DNA from: Fermentibacter sp963718745 [NCBI: Candidatus Fermentibacterota bacterium]
GTDB taxonomy: Bacteria > Fermentibacterota > Fermentibacteria > Fermentibacterales
Direction: 5' to 3'
Length of the DNA stretch: 64,000 nucleotides
Assembly (NCBI GenBank): GCA_963718745.1
Contig: OY970370.1
Location: forward strand, 434,001 to 498,000
Position numbers and translations under genes: made by a program. Shown here in pieces: positions 35,137 through 42,961 of this stretch; the stretch's first letter is position 1, and each line of letters starts with the position of its first letter. The notes under the pieces were generated by a model that made no database searches, was not told the origin of the DNA, and was given only the letters and a program-made list of their open reading frames with translations.

Positions 35137-36130
35137 CCGGCTCCTCCGTCGATTCGACCAGCCCTGCTCTGGCGATTACTGCTCTGGCGTGCTCCAGGCT
35201 GACGAAGTACCTCCTGCTGTACAGTTCGTAGTCGTCCCTCTGCGACGGCGGCGTCATGTTGACCGTGATGACGTTGGCCCCGGCGTCGAAGCATGCCAGC
35301 TGCCCTCCCGGCCTGAGCCTCTCGAAGGTGCTGGTGGCCGGGATCAGGGTGTTCCGCAGGAACAGCCTCATGGCCGCTATGAATCTCAGTCCCAGGTCCA
35401 CACTGCCCGGCGGGGCTCCTTCAAGAGGGGTCCCTGCCGCCGGGAGGAACACCGAGACGCTGGACATGTCCACTTCCAGCTCCTTCATCAGGAACAGGTC
35501 GTCGACGAGAGAGTCGATCGTTTGTCCGGGAAGCCCGAGGAGCGGACCGGAACCGATCGCATATCCGTGGCGTTTGAGCGTCTTCAGCCAGCCTATCCTC
35601 TCCGGGAGGTTCAGGCCGGGCTTCATGGAGGCGAAGAGCGCTGCATCGGAGGTTTCGTGCTTGAGGATGAACTTCGAGGCGCCCGCGTCGCGCCAGAGGT
35701 CGAGATCCGCCTCGTCCCTGACGCCGACGCATAGGAGGACGTTCATCCCCATGCCCGATATCTCGCGGATGATCCCTGCCAGCCATCCGGCATCGTATTC
35801 CTCCGTCTCGGCGGATTGGAGGAAGAAGGTGCCGATCCCCTCCTTCGAAGCCAGCCGCGCCGCTCCCAGGATGTCCTCCGCCTGGAGGCGGAACCGCTCG
35901 AGGGAGGAGTTGTCCCGCCTCATCCCGCAGTAGTGGCAGTTGCATCTGCAGTTGTTGGCGAACTCCATCACGGCTCTGAGGAAGGCCCTGTTTCCGGAAT
36001 GCATGCTGCGCACTCGCCTGGCCTCCTCGAATACGGCCGGGAGCGAGTCGTCCGGTGCGGTCAGTATCCCGGTCAGACGCTTCCTCTGATCCGGTTCTCC
36101 GGAGTATGGTGCGCCGCCCTTGTCCATCAT
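35129..36130 (-). CDS. HydE/PylB-like radical SAM protein
   Basis: 333 residues. Biotin-synthase-type radical SAM TIM barrel: C61-x3-C65-x2-C68 in EFANNCRCNCHYCG, close to the EFSN-CRNNCxYCG signature of the [FeFe]-hydrogenase maturase HydE. ETSDA (SAM-ribose/Glu region), GLPGQT and a BATS-like C-terminus follow. HydE makes part of the diiron ligand set. No hydrogenase genes occur here, so PylB-like or another rearrangement chemistry is possible. ATG 36130 overlaps aroE by ATGA. The last eleven residues (GLVESTEEPDA) are repeat-encoded. Confidence 0.82.
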   Translation of the reverse strand: MMDKGGAPYSGEPDQRKRLTGILTAPDDSLPAVFEEARRVRSMHSGNRAFLRAVMEFANNCRCNCHYCGMRRDNSSLERFRLQAEDILGAARLASKEGIGTFFLQSAETEEYDAGWLAGIIREISGMGMNVLLCVGVRDEADLDLWRDAGASKFILKHETSDAALFASMKPGLNLPERIGWLKTLKRHGYAIGSGPLLGLPGQTIDSLVDDLFLMKELEVDMSSVSVFLPAAGTPLEGAPPGSVDLGLRFIAAMRLFLRNTLIPATSTFERLRPGGQLACFDAGANVITVNMTPPSQRDDYELYSRRYFVSLEHARAVIARAGLVESTEEPDA

Positions 36131-36903
36131 GCTTCGACTTTCCTCCCGAGGGCGTCCATCCCGGCCTGCTCCGAAACGCATGCGCCCGTCCACGCCCTGA
36201 AAGACAGGGCTGCCTGCGAAACCAGCATGGCCTCGCCAGTCACGACCCTTCGGCCCCTCCGCCTGAGTTCCTTCGTGAAGAGCCATCCCGGGTTGTAGTT
36301 CAGATCGAAGAACGAGAAGGCTTCCGGGAGGTCGGCCCGTGCCGGGAAGGGATCCTCGTCCGCCCATCCCAGCGTAGTGGCGTTGACCAGAGTACCCCGG
36401 CCAGCATTCCGGACGGCTTCGTCCAGAAGGGACAGATCCCTGCAGCCATGCCTCCCGCCCCTGTTGAAGAGCGCGGCATCGATGCGGAGGATCTCCGCCG
36501 CCCGTGCGACCGCCCTTCCGGCTCCTCCAGATCCGGCCACGAGCAGCGGCGGCTCGAACCCTGATGCCTGGAAGGCGCACGCAAACCCTCCGATGTCCGT
36601 GTTGAGGCCCGACCAGCCTCCCGGCACGGGGACGAGCGTGTTCACCGCATCGACCGACTCGGAGTCGTCATCGATCCGGATGCACAGACGTGCGGCTGCG
36701 GACTTCAAGGGGAAGGTCACGTTCAGCCCGTCCCAGCCCTCCGAGCGGAGCCTGTCCATCACCTTGTACAGGTCCTCAGGCCTGACGGGGAGCAGGCTGT
36801 AGGAACCAGCCAGCCCTGCGTTTCTCAGGTAGGCTTCGTGTATCAGGGGGGAGAGCGAACGGGACAGAGGCCAGCCCAGGAGGCCCAGTCTCAGATCAGG
36901 CAT
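36127..36903 (-). CDS. aroE: Shikimate dehydrogenase
   Basis: 258 residues. NADP-dependent reduction of dehydroshikimate. Substrate site: SRSLSPLIH, NVTFPLKS with the catalytic Lys, and LNTDIGGF with the catalytic-pair Asp. Nucleotide motif GSGGAGRAVA, and the closing GEAMLVSQAA. A longer frame exists, but ATG 36903 (MPDLRLGLLG) fits the family and overlaps the upstream stop as ATGCCTGA. It works in the same pathway as aroK, three positions downstream. Confidence 0.93.
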   Translation of the reverse strand: MPDLRLGLLGWPLSRSLSPLIHEAYLRNAGLAGSYSLLPVRPEDLYKVMDRLRSEGWDGLNVTFPLKSAAARLCIRIDDDSESVDAVNTLVPVPGGWSGLNTDIGGFACAFQASGFEPPLLVAGSGGAGRAVARAAEILRIDAALFNRGGRHGCRDLSLLDEAVRNAGRGTLVNATTLGWADEDPFPARADLPEAFSFFDLNYNPGWLFTKELRRRGRRVVTGEAMLVSQAALSFRAWTGACVSEQAGMDALGRKVEA

Positions 36904-38125
36904 GCCTTGACCTGCGAATCGCCTGGAAACCCCTGAAGAGGGTGTCTGCAAGGCCCCTTGCCGGCAGGAAGACGGGATCGAGGAAGTCGCAGTCACGGCC
37001 GACCAGCCCCTGTTCCTTCATCTCCTCGGCCAGCCTCGATCCCTTGTAGACCCTTATCGTTCCGATGTTCACCGTCGTGTGCCGGAACCCCAGCAGGAGC
37101 CGCGACATGGCCATGAAGGCGAACTTCCCGATGAGTGCGGCGAGGCCTTCTCCGGGATTTCCGTTGAAGAAGTTGACCCCCACGTCCATCCCGGCAGCCC
37201 TGGCGGCCCTGACGGCCGAGACGATGGAACCGAAATCACCGCGCTTCCCCAGCCTGCGCATGCCCGATGCCGTGATCGCGTCCGGCGAGAAGTCGACCTT
37301 TCGGCAGCCTGCTCCGGCCATGGCCTCCAGGTCCCTGCGGTCTATCCCCGCGTCGACCCAGGCCCCCCATTCGATGCCGGGAACCGATGCGAGCCTTCCG
37401 ACGAGTGTCCGGAAGAAATCGACGGGCGCGTCGAAGACCGAGTCGACGAACTGGAACCTCCTGCATCCGAGGGATCCGAGCTGTATGACGTCCTCCAAGA
37501 CCCTGTCGGGGGGTCTGCACCTGAAGCCCCTCCCCCCCAGGAAGGCGTACGTGCAGTATGTGCAGCCGAAGGCGCAGCCTCTCCTGCTCTGCACGCCGAT
37601 CCCGTAGTGGGGTTCGTAGGGCCCGAGGGGGAGTATCGAGTAATCGGGCGGGAGTATCCTGGAAAGGTCCGGAGCCGGAGGTCTGTGGAGCTTCCTGGAC
37701 CCCTGGACAGAGGCAGGCTCCTCGAGGAGCCGGGGGAGGATCTCCTCGCCCTCTCCCGCGACTCCGGCGTCTATCCTCCCGTACCTCGCCATCATCTGTT
37801 CCGCGTTTATGGTGAACCCCGGCCCGCCGACGAGCAGAGACCCCCGAAAGCCCTCCAGAGCACGAATCACGGGATCGAGCTGTTCGAGGTATGACCAGGT
37901 GACGGGATAGCTGCTGTCGTCGATGTTGCGAAGCGAAAGCGCAACGACTTCCGGGTTGGTCCCCTCCATGGCCCCGGCCAGAACCTCGGTGGCGTTCCGC
38001 CCGGCGGAGAGGTCGACTGCCGAGACCGTGTGCCCCTCTAGCTGACCTGCGAGAAAAGCAAGTCCGAGAGGGAACACCGGCGGTTCCGGCCGTCCCGAGG
38101 GCGATTGTACGAGAAGCACTCTCAC
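36896..38125 (-). CDS. B12-binding-domain radical SAM protein
   Basis: 409 residues. The N-terminal part (about 1-125) has the cobalamin-binding-type Rossmann outline (MRVLLVQSPSG, PPVFPLGLAFLAGQLEGH, VGGPGFTINAEQMM, GEGEEILPRLLE). The radical SAM domain carries C-A-F-G-C-T-Y-C (CAFGCTYC, CxxxCxxC) near residue 195. Members perform methylations or ring rearrangements on unknown substrates. The canonical B12 DxHxxG motif is not seen. Start GTG 38125 with GGAGGG eight bases upstream. First gene of the 21-gene minus operon. Confidence 0.85.
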   Translation of the reverse strand: MRVLLVQSPSGRPEPPVFPLGLAFLAGQLEGHTVSAVDLSAGRNATEVLAGAMEGTNPEVVALSLRNIDDSSYPVTWSYLEQLDPVIRALEGFRGSLLVGGPGFTINAEQMMARYGRIDAGVAGEGEEILPRLLEEPASVQGSRKLHRPPAPDLSRILPPDYSILPLGPYEPHYGIGVQSRRGCAFGCTYCTYAFLGGRGFRCRPPDRVLEDVIQLGSLGCRRFQFVDSVFDAPVDFFRTLVGRLASVPGIEWGAWVDAGIDRRDLEAMAGAGCRKVDFSPDAITASGMRRLGKRGDFGSIVSAVRAARAAGMDVGVNFFNGNPGEGLAALIGKFAFMAMSRLLLGFRHTTVNIGTIRVYKGSRLAEEMKEQGLVGRDCDFLDPVFLPARGLADTLFRGFQAIRRSRHA

Positions 38126-38155
38126 GCGGCATTCCCTCCATTCGATCCAGGTTTG

Positions 38156-38163
38156 ACTATAAT
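38156..38163. promoter_or_regulatory. Overlapping divergent -10 boxes
   Basis: Plus strand: perfect TATAAT at 38158-38163, six bases before ATG 38170. Minus strand: TATAGT at 38161-38156, giving a predicted leader of about 24 bases with GGAGGG for the B12-radical SAM operon. No good -35 element is seen in either direction. The 44-bp gap leaves little other room for promoters. Confidence 0.6.
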
Positions 38164-38169
38164 GATTTC

Positions 38170-39153
38170 ATGCTTTGGTGCATCGTACCACTGATCCTGT
38201 CGTCCGCGGAAACCGGTGCGCCCGCCGGGAGGCAGCCGCAACTGGACAGCCTGGCTGCCGACGTCATCTCGCTCGGAGCCATTCCGGAGTCCGGCAGGCT
38301 CATCCTGCTCGCCGCCTTCAACGGATGGCCCGGCCCGATCGGGAGCATCACCCTGATCGAAGGCCCTCCGGACGAGACCCTGGACCTGTTCGCACCGGGT
38401 GACGCCCTGTGGGGATACGCCGGAAACGGGGAAGGCGGAGTCCTTGTCACGGCTGCCGCTCCCCCGTGCATTCCAGAAGGTCTCCCGCTGGGAACCTCCC
38501 CAGGGGATACGATTCGTTTCAGACTCCTCGTTTCAGGAGCCTCGGTCGACTCCGTTCTCCTGTCCTCTCCGGATTCTCGGACGACAGGCAGCATCTCCGA
38601 TGCGGAGGGCTGGTACACGTTCATGACCGACTCGCCCGGAATCTACTGGGTGGAGGCGATGGCCGACGGCGGATTCGGACCCGAGGTGCTCCTCCTGCTG
38701 CCCGTGCTCTGCGGCATGCGGCCGGAGGATGCCATGATGGAGGGATCGGGCATACCCGCATCCGGCGCATCCTCTCTCGAGCATGTATTCGCCGAGATGA
38801 ACGAACTGCGCGGGACTCTCGGGAGCCGGGCGCTGGCACGGGACTCCGCGCTGGACCGGGTTGCCGGGCAGAGGGCGGACAGCGTCGCCCTGTCGGGAGA
38901 GGTCCGGCACTCGCCGGGCCTTGCCGCCCTGATGTGCACAGACGGGAACCTCTTCGCAGAGAACATCGGAAGAGGATCCGGGCTCGACGAGGCATGGTCG
39001 ATGATACTGACCAGTCCGGCCCACCTCTCCGCCTGCCTTTGCGAGCGGTACGACAGGGTCGGGATGGCCGTGGCCGTGGATGTCGGCCGGGAAGGCTGGC
39101 AGCTCGTGCTGGTGCAGGTCTTCTCCGGAAGGGCGGACGGCGTTGCTCCCTGA
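38170..39153 (+). CDS. Secreted CAP (SCP/PR1)-domain protein
   Basis: 327 residues. Signal peptide, a beta-rich N-terminal region of about 180 residues that I do not recognise, and a C-terminal CAP domain (about 195-322). The CAP marks are EMNELRGTLGSRAL, RHSPG with the conserved His, FAENIGRG, SPAHLSACL and RVGMAVAVD. CAP proteins are extracellular; bacterial roles are diverse and unproven. The ATG has no ribosome-binding site and starts where transcription from the TATAAT box should begin, so the mRNA may be leaderless. It overlaps the HD-GYP gene by 11 bp. Confidence 0.85.
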   Translation: MLWCIVPLILSSAETGAPAGRQPQLDSLAADVISLGAIPESGRLILLAAFNGWPGPIGSITLIEGPPDETLDLFAPGDALWGYAGNGEGGVLVTAAAPPCIPEGLPLGTSPGDTIRFRLLVSGASVDSVLLSSPDSRTTGSISDAEGWYTFMTDSPGIYWVEAMADGGFGPEVLLLLPVLCGMRPEDAMMEGSGIPASGASSLEHVFAEMNELRGTLGSRALARDSALDRVAGQRADSVALSGEVRHSPGLAALMCTDGNLFAENIGRGSGLDEAWSMILTSPAHLSACLCERYDRVGMAVAVDVGREGWQLVLVQVFSGRADGVAP

Positions 39154-40786
39154 TCCGCGGCTCCGCGGGCTGCACGCTCCCCTCCTCGGGGGACTCGCCG
39201 TCATGGCCGCCCTTGCAGCCTTCTGGCCGCCTTCGATGATCCAGGCCCTGCCCCTGGCCGGGGTGGTCCTTCTGGGAGCGCTGCCCTTCTGGAGCGATGG
39301 CGAACGTCGCCTCTCACTGGACAGGATCCCCGTCACCGCGCTCTTCCTGGTCTGCTCCCCCGAGGAGGCATACCTTTTCTCCGTCCCGGCTCTCTTCGTC
39401 TCGATACAGATGTACGGGCTGCTCCACGGCAGGAGGATCGACCAGAGGAAGGCCGTGATCGAATCCTTCGTCTCCCCCTCGATGGCATTCGCACTGTCCT
39501 CGGCCTTCGACGGCTCGGGATTCCTCTGGTTCACGGCAGTCTATCTGAGCGCCCACACCGGCGACATGCTCGCGCGTGCCCTGTCTCTGAGACTTCCCAC
39601 CACGATCCTCAGGGCCAGGCCTTGCCTGGTCTCGTTCGTCCTCTCACTCCCGTTCGCCCTGCTGGTGTGCCGGGGCGTCGAAAAGGGCAGCATCCCTCTC
39701 GTCATCCTGCTCCTGGCTACTGCCGCCGCGTTCTCCCTGCTCGCCAAGACCAGGCTGGACGCGCAGGCCACGTACATGAGGCTCGCCTCCGAGACCGCGA
39801 TCCAGAACAACCTTGCTGCCGAGCTCTCGACTGCGTCCTCCGTGGGCCAGTACCTGGGTCTGCTGGAGGCATACCTCCGGAGCAGCACCGGAGGGATCGT
39901 GATCCTCTCGCGACAGGAGTCCGGGCAGGGCTGGATAGGTTGGATGGAGGACAGGCAGCATGCCGTCACCGATGCCGAGATGCCGCTCGACCCCGTGCCC
40001 GATCCCGGGGTGATGGTGGATGAGTACCGTTTCAACGGTGTCGACGGCTCGCTGATGGGTCTCTCGCGATCCCCGGACATGCTCGTGTTCGCACCAGGCG
40101 AGGCCGGCGGCACCCTGGTCTCGATGGATGCCATGGTCAGGAGGAACCTGGTCTCGCTCGTCACCCATTCGTGGAGGGCGGTAGGCCACTCGATGGCCAT
40201 CGAGGAGGCCTTCATAGCCGCCGCGATGATCCTCGCCAGGCTGGCCGACTCCAAGGACGACTACACGCACGGACATTCAGTAAGGGTGAGCAGGCTCAGT
40301 CAGAAGATCGGGAGGGAGATGGAGCTCTCCGCCGAGATGCTGCGCACGCTCATGGTCGGAGCGCTTCTCCACGACCTGGGGAAGGTCGCCATACCGGTCG
40401 AGATCCTCACCAAGAGAGGTCTCCTCACCCGGGAGGAGCGCGACGTGATCGAGAGGCACCCGGTCGAGGGGACCAGGATACTGGGGACCCTCAGCGGCTA
40501 TGACATGGTTCGGAGCATAGTCCAGAGCCACCACGAGAGGCTCGACGGCAAGGGATACCCATCCGGCCTCTCCGGGAGGGACATCCCCTTCCCGGCCAGG
40601 ATCGTGGCGGTCGCCGACACCTTCGACGCGATAACCTCGAGGCGCTCCTACAGGGAGAACAGCGACGTCAGGACGGCCGTGGACGCGATAAACGCCGGAG
40701 CGGGAACCCAGTTCGACTCGAGGATAGTCTCGGCCCTCATCCGGGTCCTGGAAAGGGGGGATCTCCTTGAAGGATCACGGGCATGA
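39143..40786 (+). CDS. Membrane HD-GYP-domain cyclic-dinucleotide phosphodiesterase
   Basis: 547 residues. N-terminal half: about six to seven hydrophobic segments (to about residue 200), then a GAF-like linker (about 215-335). The C-terminal HD-GYP domain is intact: H410-D411 in LLHDLGKVAIP, and HHERLDGKGYP at 463-473. HD-GYP enzymes hydrolyse cyclic-di-GMP or related dinucleotides. The start is TTG 39143, by overlap with the CAP gene; a ribosome-binding site is weak. The next gene is a degenerate paralogue. Confidence 0.88.
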   Translation: MLPDPRLRGLHAPLLGGLAVMAALAAFWPPSMIQALPLAGVVLLGALPFWSDGERRLSLDRIPVTALFLVCSPEEAYLFSVPALFVSIQMYGLLHGRRIDQRKAVIESFVSPSMAFALSSAFDGSGFLWFTAVYLSAHTGDMLARALSLRLPTTILRARPCLVSFVLSLPFALLVCRGVEKGSIPLVILLLATAAAFSLLAKTRLDAQATYMRLASETAIQNNLAAELSTASSVGQYLGLLEAYLRSSTGGIVILSRQESGQGWIGWMEDRQHAVTDAEMPLDPVPDPGVMVDEYRFNGVDGSLMGLSRSPDMLVFAPGEAGGTLVSMDAMVRRNLVSLVTHSWRAVGHSMAIEEAFIAAAMILARLADSKDDYTHGHSVRVSRLSQKIGREMELSAEMLRTLMVGALLHDLGKVAIPVEILTKRGLLTREERDVIERHPVEGTRILGTLSGYDMVRSIVQSHHERLDGKGYPSGLSGRDIPFPARIVAVADTFDAITSRRSYRENSDVRTAVDAINAGAGTQFDSRIVSALIRVLERGDLLEGSRA

Positions 40787-42326
40787 CAGGGAACCAGGCC
40801 CCACCCTGCTGCAGATGCTGCTCTGGCTCGCGGCCGGTCTCGCGATCCCCGGGACCGATCCGGGATGGAACAGGGACATAACCCTGGTGATGCTCCTCGC
40901 AACCTGGGCCGTCACCCTCGTCACCACGTCGTTCGGCTACCTCACATCCAGGGGCGTCAGCGTGACCCTGCTGCCCGCATTCGCTGCATTCCTCGCCACT
41001 ACGGGCTTCACCGGCGCGATCGAAGCCGCGTTCACGGCCTCCATCTTCGTAGGCTTCCTCGGGTACTCGATAAGGATCGGCCGTTCGAGGAGATCCGCGA
41101 TGGAGCACTCCGTGAGGATGGCCCTCGTTTCCTGGGCATCCCTGAGGGCAGCCAGATTCCTGACCTTCCTGGTCATGTCGGAACAGACCGGACTCCCCGG
41201 CATCTCGGCCTGGCTGGTCCTCTCACTCGTCCTCTTCGTCACGATCGGATTCCTGTTCAGGGGCGTGGGGGGGGACGGCAGGGTATTCTCCTCCGCCGTC
41301 ACACTCCCGAGAGCTTCACAGAGCCTGTTCCTTCCGCTGGCCTTCCTTCCGCTCTTCCTCCCCGCCGCTCTGGACATCTGCTCGGAGAACGGGAAGGAGG
41401 GCGATCCCATGCTGATGATACTGGGTTCGGCCGCCCTCATCTCCGCTCAGATCGCGACGACTGTCTCGCTCGAGAAGTCGAAGTGGGCACGCGGCCGTTC
41501 GCTTTCCATCCAGAAGTCGCTCACCTCGCTGTCACAGCGGTTGTCGAGCTCGACGTCGGCGGTCGAGGCGCTCCAGGCGCTTGCGCTGGAAACGCGCAGC
41601 GCCTTCGCTCCCAGATTCGTCCAGATAGGCTATTCGGGGCTGACAGTGATCCAGCCGGCGGGATCGCTCCCCTCCCAGGACCCGCCTCTGTCGAGAAGGG
41701 GAAGGAGCGGGCTGAGGGTCGAGGTGTGGGCCGACGAGATGACCGTGCTCGACAAGTCGAGGCTCGACAGTTTCATCTCGCTTGCCGAGGCGGCGCTGCA
41801 GAACCTGGAGCTGGGCAAGCGGGTCTCCCTCGAAGCCTGGAGCTGCATGGAGGCGATGGTCTATTCACTGGACAGGGCGGATCACCGCCTGTCCGGGCAC
41901 AGCCGCAGGGTCGCACGGCTGTCGGTCGAGCTCGGCCGGAGGCTCGGACTCCAGAGCGGCCTCCTCGATTCGGTGAGGATGTCCGCCCTGCTCCACCACG
42001 TCGCTCCCGCCGTGCTGGGCGAACCTGCCGAGGAGGGTTTCGACGAGCAGGAGCTGAACCTGTTCTCGCTGCCGGAGGAGGCCATGAGCGGTCTCGTGAG
42101 GATAAACGAACATTTCGACGGCTCGGGTCTCCCTGGAGGCCTCTCGGGGAGCAGCATACCGATCTCGGCGAGGATCCTTGCCGTGGCCGACGAATACATT
42201 TCAGAGCTGGAGCGGGGCACCCCCCAGTCCGCGCTGAGCGCGGTCACTCTGCGCGCGGGGAGCCTGTTCGATCCGGCCGTCGTGCGGACGCTCGCAGCCT
42301 CGATGGAGACCGGGTTCGAGACCTGA
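40767..42326 (+). CDS. Membrane protein with degenerate HD-GYP domain
   Basis: 519 residues. Same layout as its neighbour: membrane helices (to about 235), linker, HD-GYP-like C-terminus. The metal-binding HD is replaced: LLHHVAP stands for LLHDLGK, and NEHFDGSGLPGG for HHERLDGKGYP. It should be catalytically dead and may act as a regulatory subunit or nucleotide sensor for the intact protein. Start TTG 40767 after a G-rich site, 20-bp overlap with the active enzyme gene. Confidence 0.82.
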   Translation: MKDHGHDREPGPTLLQMLLWLAAGLAIPGTDPGWNRDITLVMLLATWAVTLVTTSFGYLTSRGVSVTLLPAFAAFLATTGFTGAIEAAFTASIFVGFLGYSIRIGRSRRSAMEHSVRMALVSWASLRAARFLTFLVMSEQTGLPGISAWLVLSLVLFVTIGFLFRGVGGDGRVFSSAVTLPRASQSLFLPLAFLPLFLPAALDICSENGKEGDPMLMILGSAALISAQIATTVSLEKSKWARGRSLSIQKSLTSLSQRLSSSTSAVEALQALALETRSAFAPRFVQIGYSGLTVIQPAGSLPSQDPPLSRRGRSGLRVEVWADEMTVLDKSRLDSFISLAEAALQNLELGKRVSLEAWSCMEAMVYSLDRADHRLSGHSRRVARLSVELGRRLGLQSGLLDSVRMSALLHHVAPAVLGEPAEEGFDEQELNLFSLPEEAMSGLVRINEHFDGSGLPGGLSGSSIPISARILAVADEYISELERGTPQSALSAVTLRAGSLFDPAVVRTLAASMETGFET

Positions 42327-42351
42327 CCGGGCGATTGATCTCTCCGCCCGG
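42327..42351. terminator. Hairpin between convergent genes
   Basis: Seven-bp GC stem (42327-42333 with 42345-42351) and an 11-base loop right after the HD-GYP-like stop. No T-run. It may act as a weak barrier between the plus-strand HD-GYP genes and the minus-strand pilin cluster. Confidence 0.35.
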
Positions 42352-42369
42352 GGACCGATGGTCCGGGGC

Positions 42370-42940
42370 TCAGAGTCCGGAGTACTGCAGGTTCGGAGGG
42401 GTGCAGCCCGACGAGATGACCGGCTCCGTCCCGGCCCGGGGGGTGCAGATGACGAAATCGATGCGGCGGATCATGTCGCAGCCTGCCTGTGTGGCGAGAT
42501 CTCCCGGGGAGAGCGGCCCCCCGTTTCCGTCGGAGTAGCTGAACCTCACGCCGAGGCTCTCCGGGCTCGTGTAGACCTCGCCTCCCTCCTCCGAGATGAC
42601 GAATCCCCCGTCCTGCCTGCTCCTGACCTCGAAGGTGCATGCCGGCCCCAGCCCGGGAGCGCCCGGTGAAGACGATGCCGCCTTCGAGTGCAAGGGTGAC
42701 CGGGTGCCTCGGGGAGGCCGGCGGGTCAGTGCAGTATCCTGCCGTCAGGAGGCTGCGTTCCAGGGCGTCGGCTGCCGCACGCGCATCCAGGATCGAAGTT
42801 GCGGATTCCGTGACCCTGCCCGCAGACCTGCCGGCCATCTCGAACAGGAGGAAGCCTGCCGCGAGCAGGATTCCCGATACGGCGATCACGATCACGAGTT
42901 CGACCAGGGTGAAACCCGGACCGCGGACCGGCCGGTTCAT
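42370..42940 (-). pseudogene. PilW-like type IV prepilin, frameshifted
   Basis: About 190 residues if repaired. ATG 42940 reads a normal prepilin N-terminus: GPG|FTLVELVIVIAV with Glu at +5 and a hydrophobic helix, continuing to LALEGGIVFTG. From there the sensible protein continues in another frame (FEVRSRQDGGFVISEEGG to the stop at 42370). The total length of 571 nt is one more than a multiple of three, so a single inserted base around 42640-42672, within C/G-runs, explains it. It may be an assembly error or a real inactivating or slippage mutation. Last gene of the minor-pilin cluster. Confidence 0.75.
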
Positions 42941-42961
42941 CGGGGCGTCCGCGGGAGGTCT

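Larger units (their letters stand above)
34917..35167 (-). repeat. 85-bp composite tandem repeat carrying stop/start cassettes
   Basis: About 2.9 copies of an 85-bp unit, itself made of a 39-bp (S) and a 46-bp (L) half: S 34917, L 34956, S 35002, L 35041, S 35087, L 35126. Halves share a GCCTCAGGC end, an 11-base palindrome GTCGATTCGAC and CAGCCCGGCAT. L differs by about seven extra bases that create, on the minus strand, GGAGG + six bases + ATGCCTGA. That is a ribosome-binding site with an ATG overlapping a TGA. The repeat spans the HydE-like/aroK junction and encodes the ends of both proteins. Confidence 0.95.

Noticed and set aside
34917-35167. CRISPR array
   Set aside because: Units are contiguous with no unique spacers, and they encode protein ends in frame; no cas genes.
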